Shown: in pieces, positions 1 to 9,700 of the stretch
How the letters are laid out: every line of letters begins with the position of its first letter
Numbering within the stretch: position 1 is the stretch's first letter
Source: an uncultured Collinsella sp.
GTDB taxonomy: Bacteria > Actinomycetota > Coriobacteriia > Coriobacteriales > Coriobacteriaceae
Direction: 5' to 3'
DNA length: 16,869 nt
Assembly: GCA_958421035.1 (NCBI GenBank)
Contig: CATZKS010000038.1
Coordinates: 1 to 16,869 of the forward strand
Position numbers and translations under genes: made by a program
The notes under the pieces: model-generated
What the model was told of the DNA's origin: nothing
Seen by the model: the letters and a program-made list of their open reading frames with translations, nothing else
Databases searched by the model: none

Positions 1-1
1 G

Positions 2-2746
2 GCCCGTTCCGTGGAGGCTGAGTATCGCGCGCTGAAGGCTGCCCAGTCCGCCCTCGATAATAACGACCTGCTGCGTATGGCCTACGAGGCCCTGCGCGAT
101 TACCCTGCCATCCGTGCTGCGTACGAGGGCCGCTTTAAGATGGTCATGATCGATGAATTTCAGGATACCGACCAGATGCAGGTCGATCTGATACGCTACC
201 TGACGGGTGCGGGGGAGCGCGCGCTGTGCACCGTGGGCGATGCGCAGCAGTCCATCTATCGCTTCCGTGGCGCCGAGGTCGAGGTGTTCCGTCGTCAGGA
301 GCGCAAGGTGGGCTCGTCTGCCGCGCCCGAGGCGACTGCCGTGGCCGATGCCCCTGCCGGCGAACTCGTCAAACTCGTGCGCAACTTCCGCAGCCATGAC
401 GAGGTGCTGCGTTACGTGGCACGCGTCTTCGACGGCGATGACGGCGGCCTGATGCAGGGCTTTTTGGATCTTGAGGCGAGCGACGGCCGCAAGGACACGC
501 TGGTGGCGGACGCCTCGCGCCGCCAGGCCCTCTTTGTTGCCGGCGGCAGTATGCAGGAGCGCACACAGGCCAAGGCCCGCGCGATCGCCGAGCGCTTCCG
601 CGCGCTTGCCGATGCCGGCCAGCCCCAGGGCGGCATGGTACTGCTGCTGGGCCGCATGACCAACGCCGATGTCTACGCCCAGGCCTTCCGCGATCAGGGG
701 CTCGACTGCGTCATCGCAGGCGGCTCGGTCTTTGCCCAGGCAGCCGAGGTGCAGACGGTGCGTGCCCTGGTCTGCGCGCTCGCCAATCCGGCCGATACGG
801 CGCAGGGCCTTATGCCGCTGCTCGCCTCGCCGATGTTTGCGCTCGGCGCCCAGGAGTTCCTGGCGCTGGCGACCAAGCTCGATGGCGAGACGGGGGAGAC
901 CTCGCGCCGGAATATCGACATGGGCATCATGAGCGATTCCGATGTGCCGGGCTTGCAGGGCTTGCCGCTTGTGACGCGTGCCCGCGAGGTGCTGCGCTAC
1001 GCACTGCGTCGCGTGGGGCGTGATTCGTTCGCCGCCATCGCGCGCGACGCGGTCAATGCCTCCGGCTGGTTCGTGCGCCTGGCGCAGCGCGGCCCCGAGG
1101 GCAAGGCCATCGCCGCCAACGTGCTCAAGGCGCTCGACGCCGTGGCCGAGGAGGAGGCCGAGTTCGGCAACTCGCCGCGTTCCATCGCGCTGGCCTTCGA
1201 CCGCTTCTTGGCGGGCAAGGAGGCCCCGGGTGCCCTCAACGAGGAGGGCGACGGCGCGGTGCGCATCATGACCGTGCATGCGTCCAAGGGTCTGGAGTAT
1301 CCGGTCGTAGCGGTTGCCGAGTGTTTTGGCGTGCGCAAGCCGTCCGGTGCGGCTCAGATGGGGCGTGTCGAGGGCGGAGCGCAGGTCGTGGCACTGCCAG
1401 CTCGTTTTGATGGCGTTAAGCTTGCCGATGGGACCTTTGTGAAGGGCGATGACGTCAAAAAGCAGTTTGAGCATGCGTTTAAGGGCAAGGGCACGTCGCT
1501 GTGGCTGCCGCCGGAGCTCATGGAGGACGTCTGTGCGACGGGTTCTCCCGCCGAGGCATTTGCTCGCCTGCGCAACGACGACCTGCAGCTTTCGCTCGAG
1601 GAGCGGGCTCGTCTGCTCTATGTCGCCATGACGCGAGCGCGTGAGCTGGTCATTCTGGCGATGGATGCCGGCGTGAGCCGCGGCAAGGTGACGGCGCCGA
1701 CCTTTGATGTCGAGACCGATCTGACCTACGATGTGCTGCGCCGTATTTTGCCGACCGATGCTCTGGATATGCCGCAGCTCGATGCCGACCGCTTGGTGTT
1801 CGACAACTCCCAGCTGGGCGACTACGAGCTCATTTCGCTCGCGGGCTTTACCTTTGGCGAGCAGACGTTTGAGGCCAACGCTTCGCTGGATGCCGAGGGC
1901 AGGCTTGTTCGTGGCGATGCCGATACGGATGCTGCCGACGATTCGGCCAGTACAATCGTCCCCGGTCCTGTCGACCCCAAGCCCGATTCGTTCGAGCTTG
2001 TGTATCCCCAGGCAGTGGGCGTGCGCATGGGCATCTGTCCGTATCCGATGCGTGACTCGTATAGCTACTCGTCAATCGCCGCGGCACTCCATGCCGAGAC
2101 GGAAGACCGTGCCGCCGAGGCTCGTGTTCCCATGGACGAGACCGGCGATGATGCGGAGTCGGATGGTTCCGAGATGACGGACGCAGACGTGGCCGCTGTC
2201 GAGCCCGCCGGCAATCCCATGGCGCTGGGCTCGGCCTTCCACGCCGCCTGCCAGTGGCTCATCGAGATGGGTGCCGATGCGCTGCCCGCTGAGCGTGCCG
2301 ACGCCCTGGCTCGCCTGTGGCACCTGACGCCAGAACAGCGCGAGCGCTTCGATGTCGCTCTGGAGCGCTGGCTCAAGTCGTCGGTTCGTGCCGAGCTGTT
2401 CGCGTGGCCGTGCGTTCGCGCCGAGGTGCCGTTCTTCTCGCTGGGCTGCGAGGACGAGGACATCGCCCGCTACGGTGCATATGCCGAAGGCGCCATCGAC
2501 GCTTTGGCGACCGACCCGGCCGATCCGTCACGCGCACTGGTCATCGATTACAAGACGGGTGGCACGCCGGATGAGACGCCGGACCAGCTGCTCGAGAAGC
2601 ACGCCCTGCAGGCGCGCGTCTACGCCGACGTGTTGCACAAGGCGGGCTTTGAGACGGTGACGGTCAAGTTCGTTCGCGTGGAGCAGGCGAATCCAGCCAT
2701 CTTCGTCGAACCCGCCGAGCCTCAGGTGGTCACCTACAACCTCTAG
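2..2746 (+). CDS. addA: AddA-like ATP-dependent helicase/nuclease, 3' part (partial)
   Basis: This is the C-terminal ~914 residues of a UvrD/RecB-family (SF1A) helicase fused to a RecB-type nuclease. It most likely acts as the AddA subunit of an AddAB complex that unwinds and resects double-strand breaks for RecA. The frame is open to the left edge, so the GTG at 11 is not the true start and Walker A (motif I) lies upstream. Visible helicase motifs are DEFQDTD (from nt 152), VGDAQQSIYRFRGA (from 233), NFRS (about 380), MTVHASKGLEYPVV (from 1268) and LLYVAMTRARE (from 1613). The C-terminal PD-(D/E)XK nuclease shows GSAFH (from 2228), AIDAL followed by VIDYKTGG (from 2540), and ALQARVY (from 2603), so its catalytic Asp-Asp-Lys-Gln set is present. 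A long acidic linker (about nt 1900-2220) joins the two parts. AddB would be expected upstream but is outside the window. Family assignment is firm; AddA rather than another RecB-like fusion is likely. Confidence 0.88.
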   Translation, partial: ARSVEAEYRALKAAQSALDNNDLLRMAYEALRDYPAIRAAYEGRFKMVMIDEFQDTDQMQVDLIRYLTGAGERALCTVGDAQQSIYRFRGAEVEVFRRQERKVGSSAAPEATAVADAPAGELVKLVRNFRSHDEVLRYVARVFDGDDGGLMQGFLDLEASDGRKDTLVADASRRQALFVAGGSMQERTQAKARAIAERFRALADAGQPQGGMVLLLGRMTNADVYAQAFRDQGLDCVIAGGSVFAQAAEVQTVRALVCALANPADTAQGLMPLLASPMFALGAQEFLALATKLDGETGETSRRNIDMGIMSDSDVPGLQGLPLVTRAREVLRYALRRVGRDSFAAIARDAVNASGWFVRLAQRGPEGKAIAANVLKALDAVAEEEAEFGNSPRSIALAFDRFLAGKEAPGALNEEGDGAVRIMTVHASKGLEYPVVAVAECFGVRKPSGAAQMGRVEGGAQVVALPARFDGVKLADGTFVKGDDVKKQFEHAFKGKGTSLWLPPELMEDVCATGSPAEAFARLRNDDLQLSLEERARLLYVAMTRARELVILAMDAGVSRGKVTAPTFDVETDLTYDVLRRILPTDALDMPQLDADRLVFDNSQLGDYELISLAGFTFGEQTFEANASLDAEGRLVRGDADTDAADDSASTIVPGPVDPKPDSFELVYPQAVGVRMGICPYPMRDSYSYSSIAAALHAETEDRAAEARVPMDETGDDAESDGSEMTDADVAAVEPAGNPMALGSAFHAACQWLIEMGADALPAERADALARLWHLTPEQRERFDVALERWLKSSVRAELFAWPCVRAEVPFFSLGCEDEDIARYGAYAEGAIDALATDPADPSRALVIDYKTGGTPDETPDQLLEKHALQARVYADVLHKAGFETVTVKFVRVEQANPAIFVEPAEPQVVTYNL

Positions 2747-2758
2747 TCCTCAGATAAC

Positions 2759-2821
2759 TTGCGGTGGAATAGTTCCTGTATTGCGGCCCAGGTGGCCCAA
2801 GCGGGAACTATTTCACCGCAA
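2759..2821. repeat. Long near-perfect inverted repeat (hairpin) between addA and dnaE
   Basis: Arms 2759-2776 and 2804-2821 are complementary over 18 positions. The one non-Watson-Crick position is a G·T wobble on the + strand. The stem continues inward through 2777-2779/2801-2803 with wobbles. The 21-nt loop itself folds: TTG 2781-2783 with CAA 2798-2800, and GGCC 2785-2788 with GGCC 2794-2797. The hairpin begins 12 bases after the addA stop codon. No T-run follows on either strand, so it is not a textbook intrinsic terminator. It could be a REP-like palindromic element, an mRNA-stabilising 3' structure or a U-tract-less terminator. The structure is directly visible; the role is open. Confidence 0.8.
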
Positions 2822-2877
2822 CTGCAAGAGGAGCCGTGTGGGTTTGGCTAGGTTCGGGTGCCGTCCGTGCCGTGCGG

Positions 2878-2883
2878 TAGAAT
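2878..2883 (+). promoter_or_regulatory. Possible -10 element for dnaE
   Basis: TAGAAT lies 40 bases before the chosen dnaE start, at a plausible distance for a short leader, and matches the sigma-70-type -10 consensus at 5 of 6 positions. No good -35 box is found at 16-18 bp; TTCGGG at 2853-2858 is poor. The call rests on the -10 alone. Confidence 0.35.
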
Positions 2884-2923
2884 CGTAACCCTAAGATCAC
2901 GAACCCGCATCGGAGCTCATTAC

Positions 2924-5900
2924 ATGGCATTCGTCCATCTGCACAATCACACTGTTTTCTCCATGCTCGACGGCGCAACCCGTATCCAGGATATGGTCAA
3001 TCGTGCCGTAGAGCTGGGCATGCCCGCCGTCGCCATTACCGACCACGGCTACATGTATGGCGTGCCCGACCTGGCGCTGGCCTGCGACGCCGTCAACCAC
3101 AACACGCCCGAGTACAAAACCTGGAGCCACGACAAGGCCTTCCTGGAAAAGGACCGCCGCGACGAGCTGGTGGAGCCCGATCCCGAGGAAAACCCGCGCG
3201 AGCATGCCCAGTATGTGAAGGACATGGCCATGTGGGACGAGAAGGGCAACATCGACGAGCTCAAGCCGCCCCTGGTCATCAAGCCCATCTTTGGCTGCGA
3301 GGTCTACTTTACGCCGGACGAGACCCTTGCTCGCGACCACAAGCCCGAGCTCTACCACATGATCCTTCTGGCCAAGGACCAGGAGGGCTACGTCAACCTG
3401 ATGCAGACGGTTTCCGAGGCCGCCGTGCAGGGCTTTTACTACAAGCCGCGCGTGACGCTCGACAACCTGCGCCGCCACGCCAAGGGCATGATCTGCACGA
3501 GCGCCTGCATCGCGGGCATCATCCCCAAGTACATCGACCGCGGTGACATGGAGGGCGCCATCAAGTGGGCCGAGACCTTCCGTGACACCTTCGAGCCCGG
3601 CGACTTCTACATCGAGATCCAGGAACACGGCATCACCACCGACAACGGCCTGACCGACGAGCAGATGGACCGCACGCTCATCGACATCGCCAAGCAGGTG
3701 GGCGTCAAGGTCATCGCCACCAACGACTTCCACTACCTGCGTCGCGAGGACGCGCCCGTGCAGGACGTCATCATGTGCATTGGCATGAACGCCAAGGTCG
3801 ACGACCCCAACCGCATGCGCATGACCGGCTCGGAGTTTTACATGAAGACCGAGGAGGAGATGCGGGCGATGTTCCCGTATTGCCCCGAGGCCTGCGACAA
3901 CACGCTCGAGATCGCCGACAAGTGCTACGTTGAGCTGGACTGGGACTCCATCATCCTGCCGCGCTTCCCGTTGCTCGATCCCGGCGAGACGCACGAGAGC
4001 CAGTTCCGCCGCGAGTGCGAGAAGGGCCTGCGCCAGCACTATGGTGACGACTGGGCCACGCGCGAGATCGGCGGCGTCAACATCAAAGAGCGCTTTGAGT
4101 ACGAATACAAAGTCATCTGCGACAAGGGATTTGCCGCCTACTTCTTGATCGTTGCCGAGTACGTGCAATGGGCCAAGGACAACGGCATCGGCGTCGGCCC
4201 CGGCCGTGGCTCGGCCGCCGGCGCTATCGTCGCCTACGCCATGAACATCACCGCGTTCGACCCGCTCGAGAACGGCCTGATGTTCGAGAGGTTCCTGTCC
4301 CCGCAGCGTACCGAGATGCCCGATATCGATATGGACTTCGACGATGAGCGGCGCCTCGAGGTCGTGGAGCACGTTCGCCAGCTCTATGGCCCCGAGAAGG
4401 TCACCCACGTCATTACCTACTCGACCATTAAGGCCAAGCAGGCCATCAACGACGCCGCGCGCGTCCTGGACTACCCGGTCTACATGGGCCAGCGCCTGTC
4501 CAAGATGGTCTCGAGCGACCCCAAGGTCAAGCTCAAGCAAGTGCTCGAAAAGCAACCCGGCAAAGAGGATCTGTTTAACCCCGACTTTGCCGAGGCCTAT
4601 AAAAAGGATGACGACGCCCGCCGCATCATCGACACGGCGCTCTCGATCGAGGGCCTCACCCGTGGCGAGGGTGTGCACGCGTGCGCCGTTCTGATCTGCC
4701 GCGATCCCGTCAACGAGCATGTGCCCACCAAGCTCGATACCAAGGGCGGCGTCGAGATTACCCAGTACGAGGGCCATACCGTTGCCGACATGGGCCTGCT
4801 CAAGATGGACTTCCTGGGCCTGCGCACGCTGACGGTTATCTCTAAGGCCAAGGCCAACATCAAAAAGAACTTCGGCATCGACATCAAAGAGGAAGAGATT
4901 CCCTTTGACGACCCCGAGATCTTTAAGCTCATGGGCTCCGGTCACACCGCCGGCGTCTTCCAGGTCGAGTCCGCCGGCATGACGGCCACGATCAAGAACA
5001 TGAAGCCCACCGAGTACAAGCATGTCGTGGCATTGATCGCCCTGTACCGCCCGGGCCCGCTGGGCGCCGGCATGGTCTCGTCCTACATCAACCGCATGAA
5101 CGGCAAGGAACCGGCCGTCTCCTACGACGACCGTCTGGACGACATCCTGGGCGAAACCTACGGCACCATGGTCTACCAGGAGCAGGTTATGCTCATCTCC
5201 GTCGAGATGTGCGGCTTCTCCAAGGGCGAATCGGACTCGCGTATCCGTAAGCCCGTGGCTAAGAAAAAGATCAAGCTGCTTACGTCGACGGTGCTCCACT
5301 GGGAGGATGGCTCGGACGAGACCACCTACGACCACTGGATGAACGGCGCTATCAAGAACAACTACACGCGCGAGGTCGCCCAGAAGATTTGGGACGATGT
5401 TCTCGAGTTCGCGTCCTACGCCTTCAACAAGTCGCACTCCGCCGGCTACGCCATCTTGGTTATGCAGACGGCGTGGCTCAAGGCACACTATCCGCACGAG
5501 TACATGGCGGCCGTTCTGACGTCCTACACGGGCAAGACCGACAAGATCGTGCACTACGTCTCGGCATGCCGTCACGACGGCATCCCCGTGCTTTCGCCAG
5601 ATGTCAACGAGTCCGGCACCGAGTTCACGGCTACCAAGGAGGGCGTGCGCTTTGGTCTGGCCGGCATCCGCGGCGTGGGTACCGGCGTGGCGCAGGCGAT
5701 TATCGCCGAGCGCGAGGCGGGCGGTCCGTTTAAGACGCTGCACGACTTTGTCGAGCGCGTGGACTCGAGCCAGGCCAACCGCCGCGTGATCGAATCGCTC
5801 ATCAAGGCAGGCGCCTTCGACTCCACGGGGTATCCGCGTCGCCAGATGATGCACTTTGTGGATAAGAACAACCCCGAGAACATCATCGACGCCGCGATAA

Positions 5901-6727
5901 AGCGCCAGAAGGACCGCGCGAGCGGCCAGACCTCGTTCTTCGATATGTTTGGCGACGTTGAGGGCTCGGGCTTCGAGGTCAGCGTGCCCGATCCGGACGG
6001 CCAGGAATGGGACCGCCACCTCAAGCTGAGCCAGGAGAAGGAGGTTCTGGGCATCTATGTCTCGGACCACCCGCTGCGCCCGTTTGAGTATGCGCTCAGC
6101 AAAGCGCGCGACTTTTCGTTCTCGCAGATCGACACCGGCTACGAAGTTCAGAATCCTACGGGCGGCACCATCAACCAGGAGATTCCCGAGGGTAAGGCGC
6201 TGTGGTGGGCCGGCATGGTCTCAAGCGTGTCCAAGCGCGTGACCAAAAACGGCGACCCCATGGGCATCGTGCAACTCGAGGACATGGAAGGCGAGGCCAC
6301 CGTCGTCGTGTTCCCCAAGACCTATAAAGAGGCCGAGGGGTACCTGTACGGCGAGGTCGATCCCGAGACCGGCGCGCAGCTGTCCGACGCTTTTGTGCGC
6401 ATTAAGGGCAAGCTCGAGCGCTCGGACCGCGGCGACCAGATTATCGCGCAGGAGATCGTGCCGCTGGAGCTCAACGAGGAGAACAACAAGCCCAAGGTGT
6501 TTGAGGTCATGGTGCCCAACAGCCGCTTTAGCCAGGGCAATATGGCGCGCCTGGCCACGGTGCTCACCACTAACCCGGGCGGCGACCGCGTGGAGATCTT
6601 TATCGAGCAGGTGGACGGGCGCGTGCTGCGCGCCGAGGTGCCTGCCAAGGTCAACGCGCGCTCGATTCCGCTGCTGGCCGAGGCCAAGGCCATTGTGGGT
6701 AACCAAGGCAGAGTGACGGTGATCTAA
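2924..6727 (+). CDS. dnaE: DNA polymerase III subunit alpha (DnaE, replicative)
   Basis: Catalytic subunit of the chromosomal replicase, 1267 aa. The ATG at 2924 is chosen because the protein then begins MAFVHLHNHT, the family's usual N-terminus, with GGAG at 2912-2915; the frame extends upstream to 2858 without homology. The N-terminal PHP domain keeps likely metal ligands H7, H9, D16, H41 (TDHG), E126, H145, D268 and H270, which suggests a working 3'-5' proofreading site as known for mycobacterial DnaE1. About 77 residues separate TDHG from KPIFGCE, roughly 50 more than usual. The palm carries GPGRGSAAG and PDIDMDFDDE; D467, D469 and D629 (in KMDFLGLRTLT) match the catalytic triad. Next come a helix-hairpin-helix (about 905-930), a clamp-binding motif QTSFFDMF (1002-1009) and an OB fold (about 1093-1170). 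The SNF2 gene follows after 38 bp, probably in the same transcript. Confidence 0.96.
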   Translation: MAFVHLHNHTVFSMLDGATRIQDMVNRAVELGMPAVAITDHGYMYGVPDLALACDAVNHNTPEYKTWSHDKAFLEKDRRDELVEPDPEENPREHAQYVKDMAMWDEKGNIDELKPPLVIKPIFGCEVYFTPDETLARDHKPELYHMILLAKDQEGYVNLMQTVSEAAVQGFYYKPRVTLDNLRRHAKGMICTSACIAGIIPKYIDRGDMEGAIKWAETFRDTFEPGDFYIEIQEHGITTDNGLTDEQMDRTLIDIAKQVGVKVIATNDFHYLRREDAPVQDVIMCIGMNAKVDDPNRMRMTGSEFYMKTEEEMRAMFPYCPEACDNTLEIADKCYVELDWDSIILPRFPLLDPGETHESQFRRECEKGLRQHYGDDWATREIGGVNIKERFEYEYKVICDKGFAAYFLIVAEYVQWAKDNGIGVGPGRGSAAGAIVAYAMNITAFDPLENGLMFERFLSPQRTEMPDIDMDFDDERRLEVVEHVRQLYGPEKVTHVITYSTIKAKQAINDAARVLDYPVYMGQRLSKMVSSDPKVKLKQVLEKQPGKEDLFNPDFAEAYKKDDDARRIIDTALSIEGLTRGEGVHACAVLICRDPVNEHVPTKLDTKGGVEITQYEGHTVADMGLLKMDFLGLRTLTVISKAKANIKKNFGIDIKEEEIPFDDPEIFKLMGSGHTAGVFQVESAGMTATIKNMKPTEYKHVVALIALYRPGPLGAGMVSSYINRMNGKEPAVSYDDRLDDILGETYGTMVYQEQVMLISVEMCGFSKGESDSRIRKPVAKKKIKLLTSTVLHWEDGSDETTYDHWMNGAIKNNYTREVAQKIWDDVLEFASYAFNKSHSAGYAILVMQTAWLKAHYPHEYMAAVLTSYTGKTDKIVHYVSACRHDGIPVLSPDVNESGTEFTATKEGVRFGLAGIRGVGTGVAQAIIAEREAGGPFKTLHDFVERVDSSQANRRVIESLIKAGAFDSTGYPRRQMMHFVDKNNPENIIDAAIKRQKDRASGQTSFFDMFGDVEGSGFEVSVPDPDGQEWDRHLKLSQEKEVLGIYVSDHPLRPFEYALSKARDFSFSQIDTGYEVQNPTGGTINQEIPEGKALWWAGMVSSVSKRVTKNGDPMGIVQLEDMEGEATVVVFPKTYKEAEGYLYGEVDPETGAQLSDAFVRIKGKLERSDRGDQIIAQEIVPLELNEENNKPKVFEVMVPNSRFSQGNMARLATVLTTNPGGDRVEIFIEQVDGRVLRAEVPAKVNARSIPLLAEAKAIVGNQGRVTVI

Positions 6728-6765
6728 GGGCGACCTTGCTGGTCCGCGCGAGATTGGAGGAAGTG

Positions 6766-9700
6766 ATGGCGCAAGGGACGTTTGTGCAGGCACTCCGGAA
6801 AGAGGCGGCGCTGAGCGGCACCTTTATGAAGGGGCGTTCGCTCATGCTCAACGGTGCCGTGCTGTCGATTGAGGACAGCGGCTCGCGCTTCTCCAGGAAC
6901 GTGACGGTTGAGGGCTCGGTGCGTGGCTCGCGCGGCGACCTGTACAAGACGCACGTGGCGCTCGACATGGACGAGCACGAGGTGATTGACTACGACTGCG
7001 ATTGCCCCGCTGCCTATCGCTACCCCGGCATGTGCAAGCACGCCATCGCCACGGCGCTGGCGTACCTGGATGCCAGCGGCATTGAGCCCGTCGAGGGGCT
7101 GCGCACGCCGGTCCGCACGTTTACGGCGGCGCCCAAGCAAGCCGCGCGTCCCTCGTCCGCCGCACCGGCCGTCAACCCTAACTTTCCCTTCCCGGCGCCA
7201 GTTCCCACGAGCCCGAGCCTCATGAAGGCGCTCTCCGATCTTTCGGACGCTCGCATGGATGAGTTGGCGGGCATGCGCCGCAAGCTCGCCGGCACTGTCG
7301 ACCCCGATGCCCCCAAGGCGGTGTTGGAGCCCTCGCTGGTGCCGTACTACAATCCGCTGTTTGCCGACCGGTTTAGCTGGGCGCTCGAGCTTCGCATCCG
7401 CTGCGGCTCGGTGTCCTACGTGGTCAAGGACATCGACGGCATGGCCGCCGCCTACGTGCGCGGCGGCACGTTCTCGTACGGCAAAAAGCTCACATTCCTC
7501 CATGCGCCCGAGGCCTTTGACGAGGTTTCGGTGCGTCTGCTCGACCTTGTTGTGGCAACGGTTGTGTATCTGAGCGACATCACGAGTTCGCGTTCGGCGT
7601 CGTACGATTTTGCACGCAGCGGCTTTGTCGCCGAGCGCCAGTTGCCGCTGTCCGAGCATGACATCGTATACATGCTGGACTTGCTGCGTGGCCGGACCAT
7701 TTCCTTTGAGCCCGCCTGGTCGCGGGGAACGACGACGCATCGTTCCTACGAGGTAGCGGTTGAGTTGTCGCCGGTGGGGGAGGACGAGGCCTCGGCAAAA
7801 CAACCGCTGCTCCTTGCCGCCAAGATCGCGCCGGCGGCCGGTGGCAGCTACGACCTGCGCCTGCCGGCCGATATGTACTGCTTTGCCTCGGGCGACGTTG
7901 CCTATCTGGTCGACACGCACCGCGCGCGCCGCGCCGATGCAGCGTTTGCCCAGCATGCCGCACCGTTTCTGTCGCGTCTGCTGCCCTGTCGCACGCCGGT
8001 CCATATCGCTGCCGAACAGGTGGGCGAATTCTGCCGCATGGCACTGCCCGTGCTGCGCGAATACACCGACCTCACCGCTCCCGCCGTGCTCGACACCGTG
8101 GCGCCCGAGCCGAGCTTTGCCATGGCAATCGGTGTCGATGACGGGCTTGTGACCTGCAAGATTACGGTTTCCTACGGCGACTGGTCGGCAGATCTCTTTA
8201 GCCTGGGCGCTCCGGGCAGCCCCTTCGAAGAGCAGCGCCCGGGCGTGCCGCCGCGCGACGAGATAGCAGAGTTTCGCGTTATGGATACGGCGGCCCTGTA
8301 TTTCGACTTTTACGAGGGCGGCCTGGCGTTTGAGGAGCGCGACGACGAGAGCCTGTTCCACTTGCTGACCGAGGGTTTGTCTGCCCTGTCCGAGCTGGGC
8401 GAGGTCATGCTCAGCGACCGCCTACGCCAGATCTCGGTGCGCCCTGCGCCCAAGCTTTCGGTGCGCGCGACCGTCAAGAGCAACTTGCTCGATGTCGAAC
8501 TGGGTGCGAGCGGTCTTTCGGCGGCAGATCTTGCCATCTATCTGGACTCGTACAAGCGCCACCAGACGTTTGCGCGCCTCACGTCCGGCGACATCGTACG
8601 CCTGGACGAGGGTGCCCGCGCCGCGTTTGGTCTTGCCGAGGACCTGGGCGTCGATGCCGTCGATCTGCTCGACGGCGTGTCGCTTCCCGCGTCGAGCACC
8701 CTGTTTGTCGATAGCATGCTTGCACGCACGCCCGCGCTCGAAGCCGATCGCGACGCTGCGTTCCGTCGCACCGTCGAGCGCTTGGATACGCTCGGCAAGA
8801 TGGACTTTACGGTGCCGGTCTCGCTCAAGGCCACACTGCGCGGCTATCAGGTCGACGGCTACCAGTGGCTCGGCTCGCTCGAGCACCTGGGCCTCGGCGG
8901 GATCTTGGCCGACGATATGGGCCTGGGCAAAACGCTGCAGATTATCGCACATATCCTGGCGCGCGTGGAGGCGGGGGACACTAAGCCCACGCTCGTGGTA
9001 TGTCCTGCGTCGCTTGTGTACAACTGGACCGCCGAGCTGGAGCGCTTTGCGCCTTCGCTCGATGTGTGTGCCATTGTGGGCGCCAAAGCGCAGCGCCGCG
9101 TGCAGATAGCCGGCGCCGACGAGCATAACGTGGTCGTGACATCGTATGACCTCATGCGCCGCGATATCGACGAGTATGCCGAGCAGGACTTTGCCCGCGT
9201 TGTGCTCGATGAGGCCCAGTACATTAAAAACCCGCTCACGCAGGTAGCGCGTGCCGCCAAGCGCCTGCCGGCCGGCGTGCGCTTTGCCCTGACGGGCACG
9301 CCCATCGAAAACCGCCTGTCCGAGCTGTGGAGCATCTTCGACTTTCTGATGCCGGGCCTTTTGGGGACGCGCGAGTCGTTTGCCAAGCGCTTTGAGAGCC
9401 CCGTCGAGCATGCCGAGGGCGATAGTGCCGCTCGCCTGCAGGCGCTCGTGTCGCCGTTTGTGCTGCGCCGTGTTAAGGAAGACGTGGTGGCCGACCTGCC
9501 CGAAAAGATCGAGGACACCGTCATGGCACAGCTCACCGGCGAGCAGCGCAAGCTCTACCTGGCCAACCAGGACCGCATCGCCCAGCAGGTGCAGCACCGC
9601 GAGGCATCCGAGTTTAAGAAGGACAAGCTTAAGGTGCTCGCCGAGCTCACCAAGCTGCGCCAGATCTGCTGCGACCCGCATCTACACTACGAGGACTACA

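Noticed and set aside
11..13. GTG at 11 as the start of the helicase gene
   Set aside because: The frame is open to the left edge, no ribosome site precedes it, and Walker A would be missing; the gene simply begins outside the window.
2858..2923. 22-codon N-terminal extension of DnaE
   Set aside because: It overlaps the candidate promoter, has no similarity to DnaE, and the ATG at 2924 with GGAG upstream gives the standard N-terminus.
2897..6070. A 1057-codon open frame on the minus strand opposite dnaE
   Set aside because: It is a by-product of strong G/C third-position bias in dnaE. The translation is repetitive in V, L, G, D, H and A, has no family motifs, and dnaE itself is unmistakable on the + strand.
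6724..8361. A 545-codon minus-strand frame opposite the SNF2 gene
   Set aside because: Same antisense artefact; the + strand SWIM and SNF2 motifs account for the region.
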